Assembly (NCBI GenBank): GCA_036795455.1
Contig: DAIRET010000051.1
Coordinates: 1-17,183, forward strand
Length of the DNA: 17,183 nt
Source: DAIRET01 sp036795455
GTDB taxonomy: Bacteria; Bacteroidota; Ignavibacteria; Ignavibacteriales; Ignavibacteriaceae
Direction: 5' to 3'
The stretch's first letter is position 1. Each line of letters starts with the position of its first letter. The notes under the pieces are model-generated. The model was not told the DNA's origin, did no database searches, and saw only the letters and a program-made list of their open reading frames with translations. Both the position numbers and the translations under genes were made by a program. Below are positions 1-7,104 of the stretch, in pieces.

Positions 1-882
1 AAAGATATTTCTATTCAAAGATGTATAGCAAATGGGGAGACACATCAAATTATAACGGCGATTGCCGGAAAGACCTATAGGCTTACTGTTCAAGGATTTT
101 CCGGGCTTAATTTCGGGCAGGTGTATTGCACCGATATTACCGAGCTGAAAAAAGTGGAAGAAAATCTTAACAAAGCTTTAAAGAAAGCAGAAGAGTCGGA
201 AGAACTTAAAACAAATTTCCTTTTACAGGTTTCTCACGAAATCCGTTCTCCGTTAATGGCACTTTTGGGATTCAGTGAATTAGTAAGAGAAGAGATTAAC
301 GGTTCAAACAGTAATCTCGACTATGCTTTTAAATCGATACAAAACAGCGGGAAAAGAATCTATCGTACGATTGACTTAACTTTGAACATGTCGCGTATCC
401 TAACAGGCGATTACATTGTAAATAGCCAAAGATTGAATGTAACGGAAGCAATTAATAAATTGCTTCTTGATTTTATACCAGCAGCAAAAGAAAAGGGTCT
501 TTCGATAGTATTTGAAGATAAAGCTGAAAATGCTGTAATAGCTACGGACAACTATTCATTCGAGCTTATAATTCAGAACTTGATTGATAATGCAATCAAA
601 TATACAGTTAAGGGAGGGGTTACAATTAGAACGAGATTCGATGAAGAAGGTAATTTTATGGTTGATGTTGAAGATACCGGGATTGGAATTTCGGAAGAAT
701 ACCGGGACAGAATCTACAAGCCTTTTTCGCAGGAAGAAATGGGGTACAATCGTCCGTTTGACGGCATGGGTTTAGGATTAGCACTTGTAAAAAATCTTTG
801 TAACATGCTTAATGCAACAGTTTCCTATGTAAGCGAAAAAAACAAAGGGACTACATTTTCGGTAATTTTTAAACAAAAGTGA
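1..882 (+). CDS. PAS-domain sensor histidine kinase (5' end missing)
   Basis: The frame is open from the first base, so the gene begins outside the window; about 293 residues are visible. The first ~46 residues, ending in the phrase FGQVYCTDITELKK, look like the last strands of a PAS domain and its exit linker. A short coiled linker leads to a HisKA dimerisation domain with the H-box SHEIRSP, whose phospho-acceptor His codon is at 235-237. The ATPase domain follows with N-box NLIDNAIKYT, G1 box EDTGIGIS and G2 box GMGLGLALV, so the kinase core looks intact. By family it autophosphorylates and passes phosphate to a receiver. The receiver gene starts 7 nt downstream, suggesting co-transcription. 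GTG at 121 is an internal codon, not the start. The signal sensed cannot be read here. Confidence 0.93.
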   Translation, partial: KDISIQRCIANGETHQIITAIAGKTYRLTVQGFSGLNFGQVYCTDITELKKVEENLNKALKKAEESEELKTNFLLQVSHEIRSPLMALLGFSELVREEINGSNSNLDYAFKSIQNSGKRIYRTIDLTLNMSRILTGDYIVNSQRLNVTEAINKLLLDFIPAAKEKGLSIVFEDKAENAVIATDNYSFELIIQNLIDNAIKYTVKGGVTIRTRFDEEGNFMVDVEDTGIGISEEYRDRIYKPFSQEEMGYNRPFDGMGLGLALVKNLCNMLNATVSYVSEKNKGTTFSVIFKQK

Positions 883-889
883 TAAAGTA

Positions 890-1294
890 ATGGTTAACAC
901 GGTGGATGCTGATAAGCTAAAATTACTTATTGTTGAAGATGATTTTGACAACCAGAGGTTCCTTGAATTCTTATTAAAAAGAAGCTTCTATATTGTGCTT
1001 TGTGATTCGGCTGAGCAAATGTATCAAGAACTGCAGGAAGAGAAATATGATGTTGTTATAATGGATATTTCTCTTAAAGGGAAGAAGAACGGTCTGCAAT
1101 TAATTCGTGAATTACGTCAGTCGGATACTTATAAAGATGCTCCGATTATTTGTCTTACTGCCCATGCGTTCTATAGGGATAAAGAGAATGCAATTAATGC
1201 AGGCGCAGACGTCTTTTTAACAAAACCAATACCGAATCAAGCGTTAATTAGTTCAATCAACGAAGCTATTAAATCTAAGGCTAAACAGAATTAA
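890..1294 (+). CDS. Receiver-only response regulator (CheY-like)
   Basis: This 134-residue protein is a single REC domain with no output domain. The acidic pocket is E16-D17-D18, the likely phospho-acceptor is D59 in VVIMDIS, the switch Thr is T90 in CLTAHA, and the conserved Lys is K112 in LTKPI; all catalytic positions are present. It starts 7 nt after the histidine kinase stop and is very likely its partner or one step in a phosphorelay. Having no DNA-binding or enzymatic module, it should act by protein-protein contact or as a phosphate shuttle. Its stop codon shares the TTAA at 1291-1294 with the stop of the convergent PorV-like gene, so the two transcripts meet tail to tail. Confidence 0.93.
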   Translation: MVNTVDADKLKLLIVEDDFDNQRFLEFLLKRSFYIVLCDSAEQMYQELQEEKYDVVIMDISLKGKKNGLQLIRELRQSDTYKDAPIICLTAHAFYRDKENAINAGADVFLTKPIPNQALISSINEAIKSKAKQN

Positions 1295-2325
1295 CTTCCA
1301 CTTCTCATAAACCTTGGTTCTTCAAGAGTTAATATTACAGATATTCTGTGCGTGTCCGGTAACCTATCTTCCTCGGACATATTAAATCTTGCGAAGCTGT
1401 AGTCGATATTCAATTTCGGCAGTTTTATTCCGGCTCCCAGTGTAAATTGTTTTACATCGTTATAACCACCTCTAATTGCAAATATATTTTTAAAGTTATA
1501 CTCTAAGCCGATATGGGGGTCGAAACTTACAGCACCAATGTTGAATTGTGAAGCAAATCTCCTGTTTTCAAATCTGATGTCCAAATCAAGCGCCGGTGTA
1601 AATGTCCCACCCAGGAAATCCAATTTGTATGCTGAACCTACTTTCAAAGTCGGACTAATCAGTTCGTTTCTTCCTGTACTCCATGCAACCAACGTTGTCG
1701 TAACATCTTGTATATTTGCTCCCAGTGCTAATTGCTCGGTTAGAAAATAAATTGCTCCAATATCAAATCCTATTCCGGTAGCGCTGAACTCTGCTATTTT
1801 TCTGTGAATGATCTTGATGTTTGCACCCAGCAGAAGTTTATCGGAGTGAATTTTTGCACCTGTTAAATAGAATGCCCAATCCTGGTTACTGAATTCAGTA
1901 ATTTTTGAGTAATCAAGTCTGTCTTTCGGATGATCTAATGTACCGTCCCCGTTATAATCAATTAAAGCATCCCTTGTATCATAAATACCGTCAACAGCAA
2001 GTCTCATAACACTAAGCCCGAAACTCCAATCTTTACTATAAGGAATTGCCACGGAAGCGTAGTTATAGTTTACAAGGTTACCGTATCGTTCGTCGTGCAT
2101 TAAAGAAATTTGGGGATAATTTAGATTTGCCAACCCTGCGGGGTTATAGTAGCCTGCGGTTGCATCCGAAGCAACGGCAACATAAGCACCTCCCATTCCA
2201 AGCGGTCTTCCACCTACACCGATAGCAAGAAATTCACCGGCATACTTGCTTATAACGGTTTGAGAATTGAGACTACCACTGTAAAATACAATTATAGCGA
2301 AGATAAAAGCGATTCTTTTAATCAT
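1291..2325 (-). CDS. PorV/PorQ-family outer-membrane beta-barrel protein
   Basis: The 344-residue protein begins with a clear signal peptide (MIKRIAFIF..., probable cleavage near residue 21 after SLNSQ). Next comes the family hallmark around residues 34-66: GVGGRPLGMGGAYVAVASDA followed by YYNPAGL. The rest alternates short amphipathic beta strands, as in FadL-like 14-strand barrels. PorV and PorQ relatives in Bacteroidota sit in the outer membrane; PorV itself is part of the type IX secretion attachment complex that receives cargo from the translocon. Ignavibacteria carry many paralogues, so I cannot say this one is the true PorV, and it is not in an operon with other por genes here. The ATG at 2325 has only a weak purine tract (GAAAG) upstream. 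Confidence 0.85.
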   Translation of the reverse strand: MIKRIAFIFAIIVFYSGSLNSQTVISKYAGEFLAIGVGGRPLGMGGAYVAVASDATAGYYNPAGLANLNYPQISLMHDERYGNLVNYNYASVAIPYSKDWSFGLSVMRLAVDGIYDTRDALIDYNGDGTLDHPKDRLDYSKITEFSNQDWAFYLTGAKIHSDKLLLGANIKIIHRKIAEFSATGIGFDIGAIYFLTEQLALGANIQDVTTTLVAWSTGRNELISPTLKVGSAYKLDFLGGTFTPALDLDIRFENRRFASQFNIGAVSFDPHIGLEYNFKNIFAIRGGYNDVKQFTLGAGIKLPKLNIDYSFARFNMSEEDRLPDTHRISVILTLEEPRFMRSGS

Positions 2326-2385
2326 ATAGACAAACTTTCATGGTGTTTTAAATTTTCGGTTGAAAAATTGGTAATAAAAAAGCTA

Positions 2386-2424
2386 AAGTCAAGTCTAAAT
2401 TTTGTAAAAGACTATTTTTGACTT
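2386..2424. repeat. Nested inverted repeat between divergent genes
   Basis: Outer arms AAGTCA (2386-2391) and TGACTT (2419-2424) enclose inner arms AGTCT (2392-2396) and AGACT (2409-2413). It lies in the 251-nt region between the divergent PorV-like and DUF2752 genes, which otherwise shows nothing I recognise. It could be a regulator site or a chance AT-rich pairing. Each outer arm also contains a TTGACT hexamer on one strand, but neither has a convincing -10 at 17 nt. Confidence 0.3.
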
Positions 2425-2576
2425 CCCTCAGATAATTTTAACTACCGCCGGTATAAAAATTCATACAGTTCATACCAAAATATAGCAATCCATCATCAAA
2501 AAACCACATAAGAGTAAGTTGTGATTGATTATTTCCTCTTTTTAATTAAGTTTAAGCCGAAGAAATAGAGAATTAA

Positions 2577-2891
2577 GTGAAAGCAAGACTGAAACAAATT
2601 TTTTCGAGATTTAATCCGGAGTTGTTTATTTGGGTTGCAGGATTAACAACATTAGCGTTGATTGATGTAAGCTCTTCGGAACATTTTTCGATTTGTCCGT
2701 TAAAAAATCTTGGATTCGATTTTTGTCCCGGCTGCGGACTCGGAGCATCGCTTCATTACCTGTTTCATTTACAGTTGAAGAACTCTTTTAATGCTCATCC
2801 GCTCGGTGTTTTTGCACTTGTAGTTCTTCTATTCAGAATTTGGACGTTAATTAAGTCAACAATAATCAATAAACCAGAAATAATAAAATAG
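2577..2891 (+). CDS. DUF2752 small membrane protein
   Basis: This 104-residue protein has a hydrophobic segment near residues 18-32 and another near 77-92. Between them is the DUF2752 signature: a Cys in SICPLKNLG, then FDFCPGCGLG, followed by a His-rich stretch (SLHYLFH). The CPGCG motif resembles a metal-binding or redox-active Cys pair, but the family has no established function. The start is taken as GTG at 2577, since no downstream ATG lies in frame before the first membrane segment. The TM2-domain gene begins 9 nt after the stop, so the two are probably one transcript; these small membrane proteins often neighbour each other in Bacteroidota, so a joint envelope role is plausible but unproven. 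Confidence 0.82.
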   Translation: MKARLKQIFSRFNPELFIWVAGLTTLALIDVSSSEHFSICPLKNLGFDFCPGCGLGASLHYLFHLQLKNSFNAHPLGVFALVVLLFRIWTLIKSTIINKPEIIK

Positions 2892-2900
2892 GAAAAAACC

Positions 2901-3251
2901 ATGGCAAATATTTACCAACTAATGCCGTTTCTTGAAGGAGAAGAATTATACTACATCCAAAATCTTACAAAAGAATTTGATGATAAGCAGCTTCAAATGT
3001 TCGCAGTTGTATACTCAAGCAGGCGTAAAGACCCGTTGACAATTTTAGTTACAACACTTGTAGCATTTGCAGGAATAGCAGGAGTTCAACGCTTTTTACT
3101 TGGACAGATTGGAATGGGGTTGCTGTATCTTTTTACAGCGGGGCTTTGTTTCATCGGAACAATAGTTGACCTTGTCAACCACAAAAAACTTACTTTTGAG
3201 CATAACCAAAAAGTTGCTCACGAAGTTTTAAGTATTGTTAAAAATTCATAG
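2901..3251 (+). CDS. TM2 domain-containing protein
   Basis: The 116-residue protein has a ~45-residue soluble N-terminus rich in charged residues, then a TM2 module at about residues 47-98. The visible pattern is a first helix VTTLVAFAGIAGVQRFLLG with the typical G-x-x-R-F-x-L-G turn, a GMGLLYLF link, and a second helix ending in an acidic residue (IVDLV). TM2 proteins are small two-helix membrane proteins of largely unknown function. An AGGAAA Shine-Dalgarno just upstream of the ATG supports the start. It follows DUF2752 by 9 nt and precedes the SpoIIE-type phosphatase by 54 nt, all on the same strand. Confidence 0.85.
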   Translation: MANIYQLMPFLEGEELYYIQNLTKEFDDKQLQMFAVVYSSRRKDPLTILVTTLVAFAGIAGVQRFLLGQIGMGLLYLFTAGLCFIGTIVDLVNHKKLTFEHNQKVAHEVLSIVKNS

Positions 3252-3305
3252 TTGATTCTTTTGCTAAAGAACATACGAACAATATAGAATTGGTAATCGG
3301 TATTA

Positions 3306-4376
3306 TTGAAAAGATTAAAAAGCATTTACGATTTCTATACTGCTGAGTTGACGTACTTCGAGATTGAGAAACTAATCCGCAGGGAAGCCCCCGGTGTGCT
3401 TGATTTCTATCTTAGTAGTATGAAGAAACCGGACAACTCGAAAAACTTCATTACTAGAGGCTGGCTGTTTTTCAGAAATCTTTTTATTGCATTTCTTTTA
3501 AAGCTAACCCCTTTAAGAAGGATTTTGTATACTCTTATTCTCTTTTTCTTTCTTTATGGATACTGGATAGGTAGTTGGAACTGGGCATTTATTACTTTTT
3601 GTTTGTTAAACCTTTTGCTCGCATTCGAAGTTGCAGATAAATTAACTGCAAAAAGTGAATTGGAACTTGCAAGACAAATACAGGAAAGTCTAATTCCGAA
3701 AAGCCCGCCTCAAATTGAAGATATTGATATTGCTTGTTATTCGGAATCGGCTAAAGAAGTCGGTGGTGATTATCTTGACTTTATTACATCTAATGAAAAA
3801 ACACACATTATAATCGGGGATATTTCTGGCAAAGGGATGGCGGCCGCAATTTATATGGTTCAGGTGCGTGCTATTCTTCATCACTTAATAGATACTTGCT
3901 CAAATCTTAAAGAGATTCTTTCCGTATTGAACCGGAATCTGTACCGTATTTTTAGACGTGATTATTTCTTCACTGCTAATATTGCAGAGCTGAATGGGAA
4001 TAAAGAACTAAAACTTTGCAGAGCAGGGCACCAACCTGCTCTCCATTTTAGTTTTGAAAAAAAGAGATGCGATTTTCTTATTCCAAGGGGGATGGGGTTG
4101 GGTTTAACTGACAAATCAATTTTTGATACCTCAATGCAGGAAGAAACAGTTAAACTGGAACCGGGTGATGTAGTTGTGTTCTATACAGATGGATTAACCG
4201 AAACAATGAACGAGTTCAAAATTGAATTCGGCGAAGATAGGTTGAAAAACATCATTTGTTCAAGTGCAGGCAAAACAGCTCTTCAAATTCAAAGTCGTAT
4301 TCTGATGGAAGTCAACCGGTTTAACAATTTAAACCCAGATGACGACCTTTCTATAATAGTAATCAAAGCCATTTAA
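3306..4376 (+). CDS. Membrane-anchored SpoIIE/RsbU-type PP2C serine phosphatase
   Basis: In this 356-residue protein, residues 1-70 are soluble and basic, two membrane helices follow (about 74-88 and 92-108), and a PP2C-like SpoIIE domain fills about 115-356. Landmarks are the linker ELARQIQESLIP, D155 in EVGGDYLDF, D172 in GDISGKGMAAA, the C-terminal metal Asp D295 in FYTDGLTE, and D346/D347 in PDDDLSI; all expected metal-binding acids are present. By family such enzymes dephosphorylate a Ser on a STAS anti-anti-sigma protein or act in other partner switches. No anti-sigma or STAS gene is in the window. The start appears to be TTG at 3306, because an in-frame stop lies at 3294-3296 and the Shine-Dalgarno is weak. 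Confidence 0.9.
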   Translation: MKRLKSIYDFYTAELTYFEIEKLIRREAPGVLDFYLSSMKKPDNSKNFITRGWLFFRNLFIAFLLKLTPLRRILYTLILFFFLYGYWIGSWNWAFITFCLLNLLLAFEVADKLTAKSELELARQIQESLIPKSPPQIEDIDIACYSESAKEVGGDYLDFITSNEKTHIIIGDISGKGMAAAIYMVQVRAILHHLIDTCSNLKEILSVLNRNLYRIFRRDYFFTANIAELNGNKELKLCRAGHQPALHFSFEKKRCDFLIPRGMGLGLTDKSIFDTSMQEETVKLEPGDVVVFYTDGLTETMNEFKIEFGEDRLKNIICSSAGKTALQIQSRILMEVNRFNNLNPDDDLSIIVIKAI

Positions 4377-4424
4377 ACTAAGATAATTTAGGTTTTTTAA
4401 TTTTTTCTGTGGGACAAATCTTCG

Positions 4425-4432
4425 TAATTTTG
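4425..4432 (+). promoter_or_regulatory. Candidate Bacteroidota -7 element upstream of YitT-family gene
   Basis: TAATTTTG matches the Bacteroidota -7 consensus TAnnTTTG exactly. It lies about 96 nt before the YitT-family ATG, in the 151-nt gap after the phosphatase gene. No good TTTG -33 partner is visible at the expected distance, and an 8-base match with two free positions in AT-rich DNA occurs by chance, so support is modest. Confidence 0.3.
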
Positions 4433-4527
4433 CGGTGCATTTTCCCGGCGTTATGACTCTTCTATATAACATAATCATACTGGTTCGGGATTCACACATA
4501 TTTAATTAAACACAATACTATACTACA

Positions 4528-5463
4528 ATGGCAAAAAGACTTTTTAAAAAATATCCGATACTGGATTATATTCTTATTTCATTTGGCTCGGCTGCAATGG
4601 CTATGGGTATCGGTGTGTTTCTTGTAGAAGCACGCGTTGTTCCCGGCGGGGTTAGCGGTTTGTCGATGGCGGTTCACTATCTTTCAAACAATACAATTCC
4701 GGTTGGTTTGATGATCTGGGTTTTTAATTTACCCCTTTACTTATGGGGATTAAAAGAATTAGGCAAGCAGTTCGGAATACGTACATTCTACGGTTTTACA
4801 CTAAGTTCATTCTTTATTGATTTTTTCCGCGGGGATATCCCCGGTTTTTCTTTTATAAGACTTCATGAATCACAAACTGTACTTGATTTATACAAAAACG
4901 ATTTTCTTTTTCTGATTCTTATCGGGGCGGTATTACTCGGAATTGGTCTCGGAATAATATTTAAATTTAGGGGAACCACGGGCGGCTCCGATATAGTGGC
5001 TGCAATCATGCAAAAGAGACTTGGAGTAAAACCGGGACAGGCAATTATGTTTATAGACTTGTTTGTTATTTCATTAGCCGGAATAATAATTCAAGTTAAA
5101 GATTTGTCACCCGATAGACCGGCACTCTCATTAACTCTGTATGCTTTATTCCTGCTTTTTGTTTCGAGTAAATTGGTGGATGTGATTATTGACGGTTTCG
5201 ATTATGCAAGAGCTGTTTATATAATTTCCGATAAAGCACAGGAAATTGCAGATTCAATTCTAACAAATCTAAGCAGAGGCGCTACAGCATTAAAAGCGAG
5301 AGGTTTATATAGGAATATTGACCGCGAAGTAATCTTCACTGTTATTACTCTTAAGGATATGAGCAAATTAACTGAATTGATAAAGGATATAGACCCCGAT
5401 GCCTTCGTGATTGTCAACAATGTTCATGAAGTGCTGGGAGAAGGTTTCAGGCGAAGAATATGA
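4528..5463 (+). CDS. YitT-family membrane protein (DUF161 + DUF2179)
   Basis: This 311-residue protein has five or so membrane helices in residues 10-215 and a soluble C-terminal domain at about 225-311. The signature loops VVPGGVSGLSM near residue 36 and FRGTTGGSDIVAAIMQKRLG near 148 are characteristic of the YitT/DUF161 family. The C-terminal part (ARAVYIISDKAQEIADSIL ... GATALKARGLY ... DPDAFVIVNNVHEVLGEGF) is DUF2179, a small ligand-binding-like domain. Substrate and direction of transport are unknown for most members. The ATG at 4528 has no evident Shine-Dalgarno, but it gives a normal family N-terminus. A PAS-domain gene starts 10 nt after the stop, implying co-transcription. Confidence 0.92.
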   Translation: MAKRLFKKYPILDYILISFGSAAMAMGIGVFLVEARVVPGGVSGLSMAVHYLSNNTIPVGLMIWVFNLPLYLWGLKELGKQFGIRTFYGFTLSSFFIDFFRGDIPGFSFIRLHESQTVLDLYKNDFLFLILIGAVLLGIGLGIIFKFRGTTGGSDIVAAIMQKRLGVKPGQAIMFIDLFVISLAGIIIQVKDLSPDRPALSLTLYALFLLFVSSKLVDVIIDGFDYARAVYIISDKAQEIADSILTNLSRGATALKARGLYRNIDREVIFTVITLKDMSKLTELIKDIDPDAFVIVNNVHEVLGEGFRRRI

Positions 5464-5473
5464 GGGAAGCAGT

Positions 5474-5818
5474 ATGAATCAAATTGATTGGCAGAAAGAC
5501 TTTCCGGGTTCAATAACGGTTGCAGATAAAGATGGGATTATCATTTATATGAATAACCGTGCGTTAAAAACTTTTGAAAATTACGGTGGAAAAAACTTGA
5601 TTGAGACTAATGTACTTGATTGTCATCCGGAACCGGCAAAAAGCAAGTTAAAAGAGTTAATGGAGAACCAGTCGACGAATGTTTATTCGATTGAGAAAAA
5701 CGGGATCAAGAAAATGATTTATCAGGCACCATGGTATAAGGATAACGAATATGCCGGTATAGTCGAGCTTTCTGTCGAAATACCATTTGAGATTCCGCAT
5801 TTTGTGAGAAGCAATTAA
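5474..5818 (+). CDS. Stand-alone PAS-domain protein
   Basis: This 114-residue protein reads as a single PAS fold: FPGSITVADKDGIIIYMNNRALKTFENYGG, then a helix linker with LDCHPEPAKSKLKELM, and terminal strands with an aromatic YQAPWYKDN. There is no kinase, cyclase or other output domain. I chose ATG at 5474, with a GAGGGAAG Shine-Dalgarno just before it, over the in-frame ATG at 5411, which would lie inside the YitT-family gene and add residues foreign to a PAS domain. By family it could bind a small ligand or act as a protein partner. Its position 10 nt after the YitT-like gene suggests they are made together, which is context only. Confidence 0.8.
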   Translation: MNQIDWQKDFPGSITVADKDGIIIYMNNRALKTFENYGGKNLIETNVLDCHPEPAKSKLKELMENQSTNVYSIEKNGIKKMIYQAPWYKDNEYAGIVELSVEIPFEIPHFVRSN

Positions 5819-5874
5819 CGATTACATTTTTTGAAATTCAATTTTTGAGAGAATGATTTAAGAGAGGAAACAAA

Positions 5875-6342
5875 ATGGCAATTTCATATTGGTTGATGAA
5901 GTCGGAACCTTCAGCATTTTCAATTGAAGACCTTAAAAACTCGGAAGGAAAAACTACTTACTGGAACGGGGTAAGAAATTACCAGGCGCGTAATTTTTTA
6001 CGGGACGAAATAAAAAAGGGAGATAAAGTTCTTTTTTATCATAGCAATGCGGAACCTACTGCCGCTGTTGGAGTGTGCGAAGTTGTAAAGAGCGGTTATC
6101 CCGACTATACCGCATTTGACCCGGAATCGAAATACTTTGATCCGAAAAGTACACCGGATAATCCTACCTGGTATATGGTCGATATAAAACTGAAATCAGT
6201 ATTCAAGAAAGCAGTTACACTTGAACAAATGAGGATGAATTCGAAGCTGAAAGAAATGAAATTGCTTCAACGAGGAAACCGTTTATCGGTTCTACCTGTT
6301 ACAAAAGAAGAGTTTGATACGATTCTAAAAATGGGGGAATAG
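5875..6342 (+). CDS. EVE-domain protein
   Basis: The 155-residue protein matches the full length of single-domain EVE proteins. Landmarks are YWLMKSEPSAFSIEDL at the N-terminus, then YWNGVRNYQARNFLRDEIKKGDKVLFYHSN, GVCEVVKSGYPD, and a C-terminal LLQRGNRLSVLPVTKEEFD. EVE domains share the PUA-like fold, are thought to bind modified bases in DNA or RNA, and resemble YTH readers; the eukaryotic relative is thymocyte nuclear protein 1. The aromatic residues near W4-L5, Y26-W27 and NYQARN are consistent with a base-binding pocket. AGAGG upstream of the ATG is a good Shine-Dalgarno. It lies 56 nt after the PAS gene and converges on the glycosyltransferase with a 4-nt gap. No modification or restriction gene is adjacent. 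Confidence 0.92.
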   Translation: MAISYWLMKSEPSAFSIEDLKNSEGKTTYWNGVRNYQARNFLRDEIKKGDKVLFYHSNAEPTAAVGVCEVVKSGYPDYTAFDPESKYFDPKSTPDNPTWYMVDIKLKSVFKKAVTLEQMRMNSKLKEMKLLQRGNRLSVLPVTKEEFDTILKMGE

Positions 6343-6346
6343 GAAG

Positions 6347-7102
6347 CTACTCGTTTTTCCTGTTTTGTATCTCCCACATTTTCATATACATCATAAGATT
6401 GGTTGTCATGTTTATTAATGCAATCATCAACCCGTATACTCCGTCTTTGTATCCTTTGCGGGAGATGAAGTCGGTTAGAAAAGCGGCAACCGGATGAAAC
6501 ACAAGGTCTCTTCCTTTAATTCTTTTCTTCCCTGCCCGGTCTTCCGCTGCCAGAGTAGAGTACCTGTTTACTTTATCGAAAGTATCAAAGAAGTTTTGAT
6601 ACGTTAAATGAATTATATCTCCGTTTAAGGTTCCCGCTTCTCCTTCAATTTGAAAACCTTCATGAACTTTAACATCGGTAACCGAAGCTTTACCCTTTTT
6701 GAATAGCCGGAGCTGCTGATCCGGGTACCAGAAACAGGACTTAATCCATCTGCCGAGAAGATGATTTTTTCTCGGAATTTTATACCCGTCATAAATGCTT
6801 CCGTTAGCTAATATTTTTTCGATTTCCGTTTTTAATTCCGGTGAAATTCTCTCATCTGCGTCAAGGCTTAGAACCCAATCGCAGTTCGCCTGATCCAAAG
6901 CGAACTGCTTTTGAGTTGAATATCCTTCCCATTTTTTTGAGATGATTTTATCGGTGAAGTCTTTTGCAATAAGCATTGTATCATCGGTGCTGCCGGAATC
7001 AACAACAACTATTTCATCTGCCCATTTGGCGCTTTCAAGACAACTACGGATGTTTTTCCCCTCGTTGAAAGCAATTACAACTACCGATAAAGTACTTTTC
7101 AT
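6347..7102 (-). CDS. Family 2 glycosyltransferase, WaaE/KdtX-like
   Basis: This 251-residue protein is a GT-A fold transferase. The N-terminal strand STLSVVVIAFNE starts at residue 3, the nucleotide-sugar motif is DSGSTDDT at 35-42, and the metal-binding DADE is at 81-84. The later PRKNHLLGRWIKSCFWYPDQQLRLFKK block is typical of the LPS-core WaaE/KdtX group. The last ~30 residues are hydrophobic (GLMIALINMTTNLMMYM), suggesting membrane contact. It likely adds a sugar to a cell-surface glycolipid or polysaccharide; donor and acceptor cannot be read. ATG at 7102 is preferred over the longer frame, whose extra residues are simply pepT read in another frame. It follows the pepT stop by 2 nt, with GGAAG inside the pepT end serving as ribosome site. 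Confidence 0.9.
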   Translation of the reverse strand: MKSTLSVVVIAFNEGKNIRSCLESAKWADEIVVVDSGSTDDTMLIAKDFTDKIISKKWEGYSTQKQFALDQANCDWVLSLDADERISPELKTEIEKILANGSIYDGYKIPRKNHLLGRWIKSCFWYPDQQLRLFKKGKASVTDVKVHEGFQIEGEAGTLNGDIIHLTYQNFFDTFDKVNRYSTLAAEDRAGKKRIKGRDLVFHPVAAFLTDFISRKGYKDGVYGLMIALINMTTNLMMYMKMWEIQNRKNE

Positions 7103-7104
7103 TT

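Noticed and set aside
4433..4515. Possible degenerate tRNA in the leader of the YitT-family gene (GGTTCGGGATTC with an upstream CATAA region)
   Set aside because: The T-loop lacks the conserved A, the flanking bases do not pair as a T stem, no acceptor stem closes the fold, and there is no CCA.
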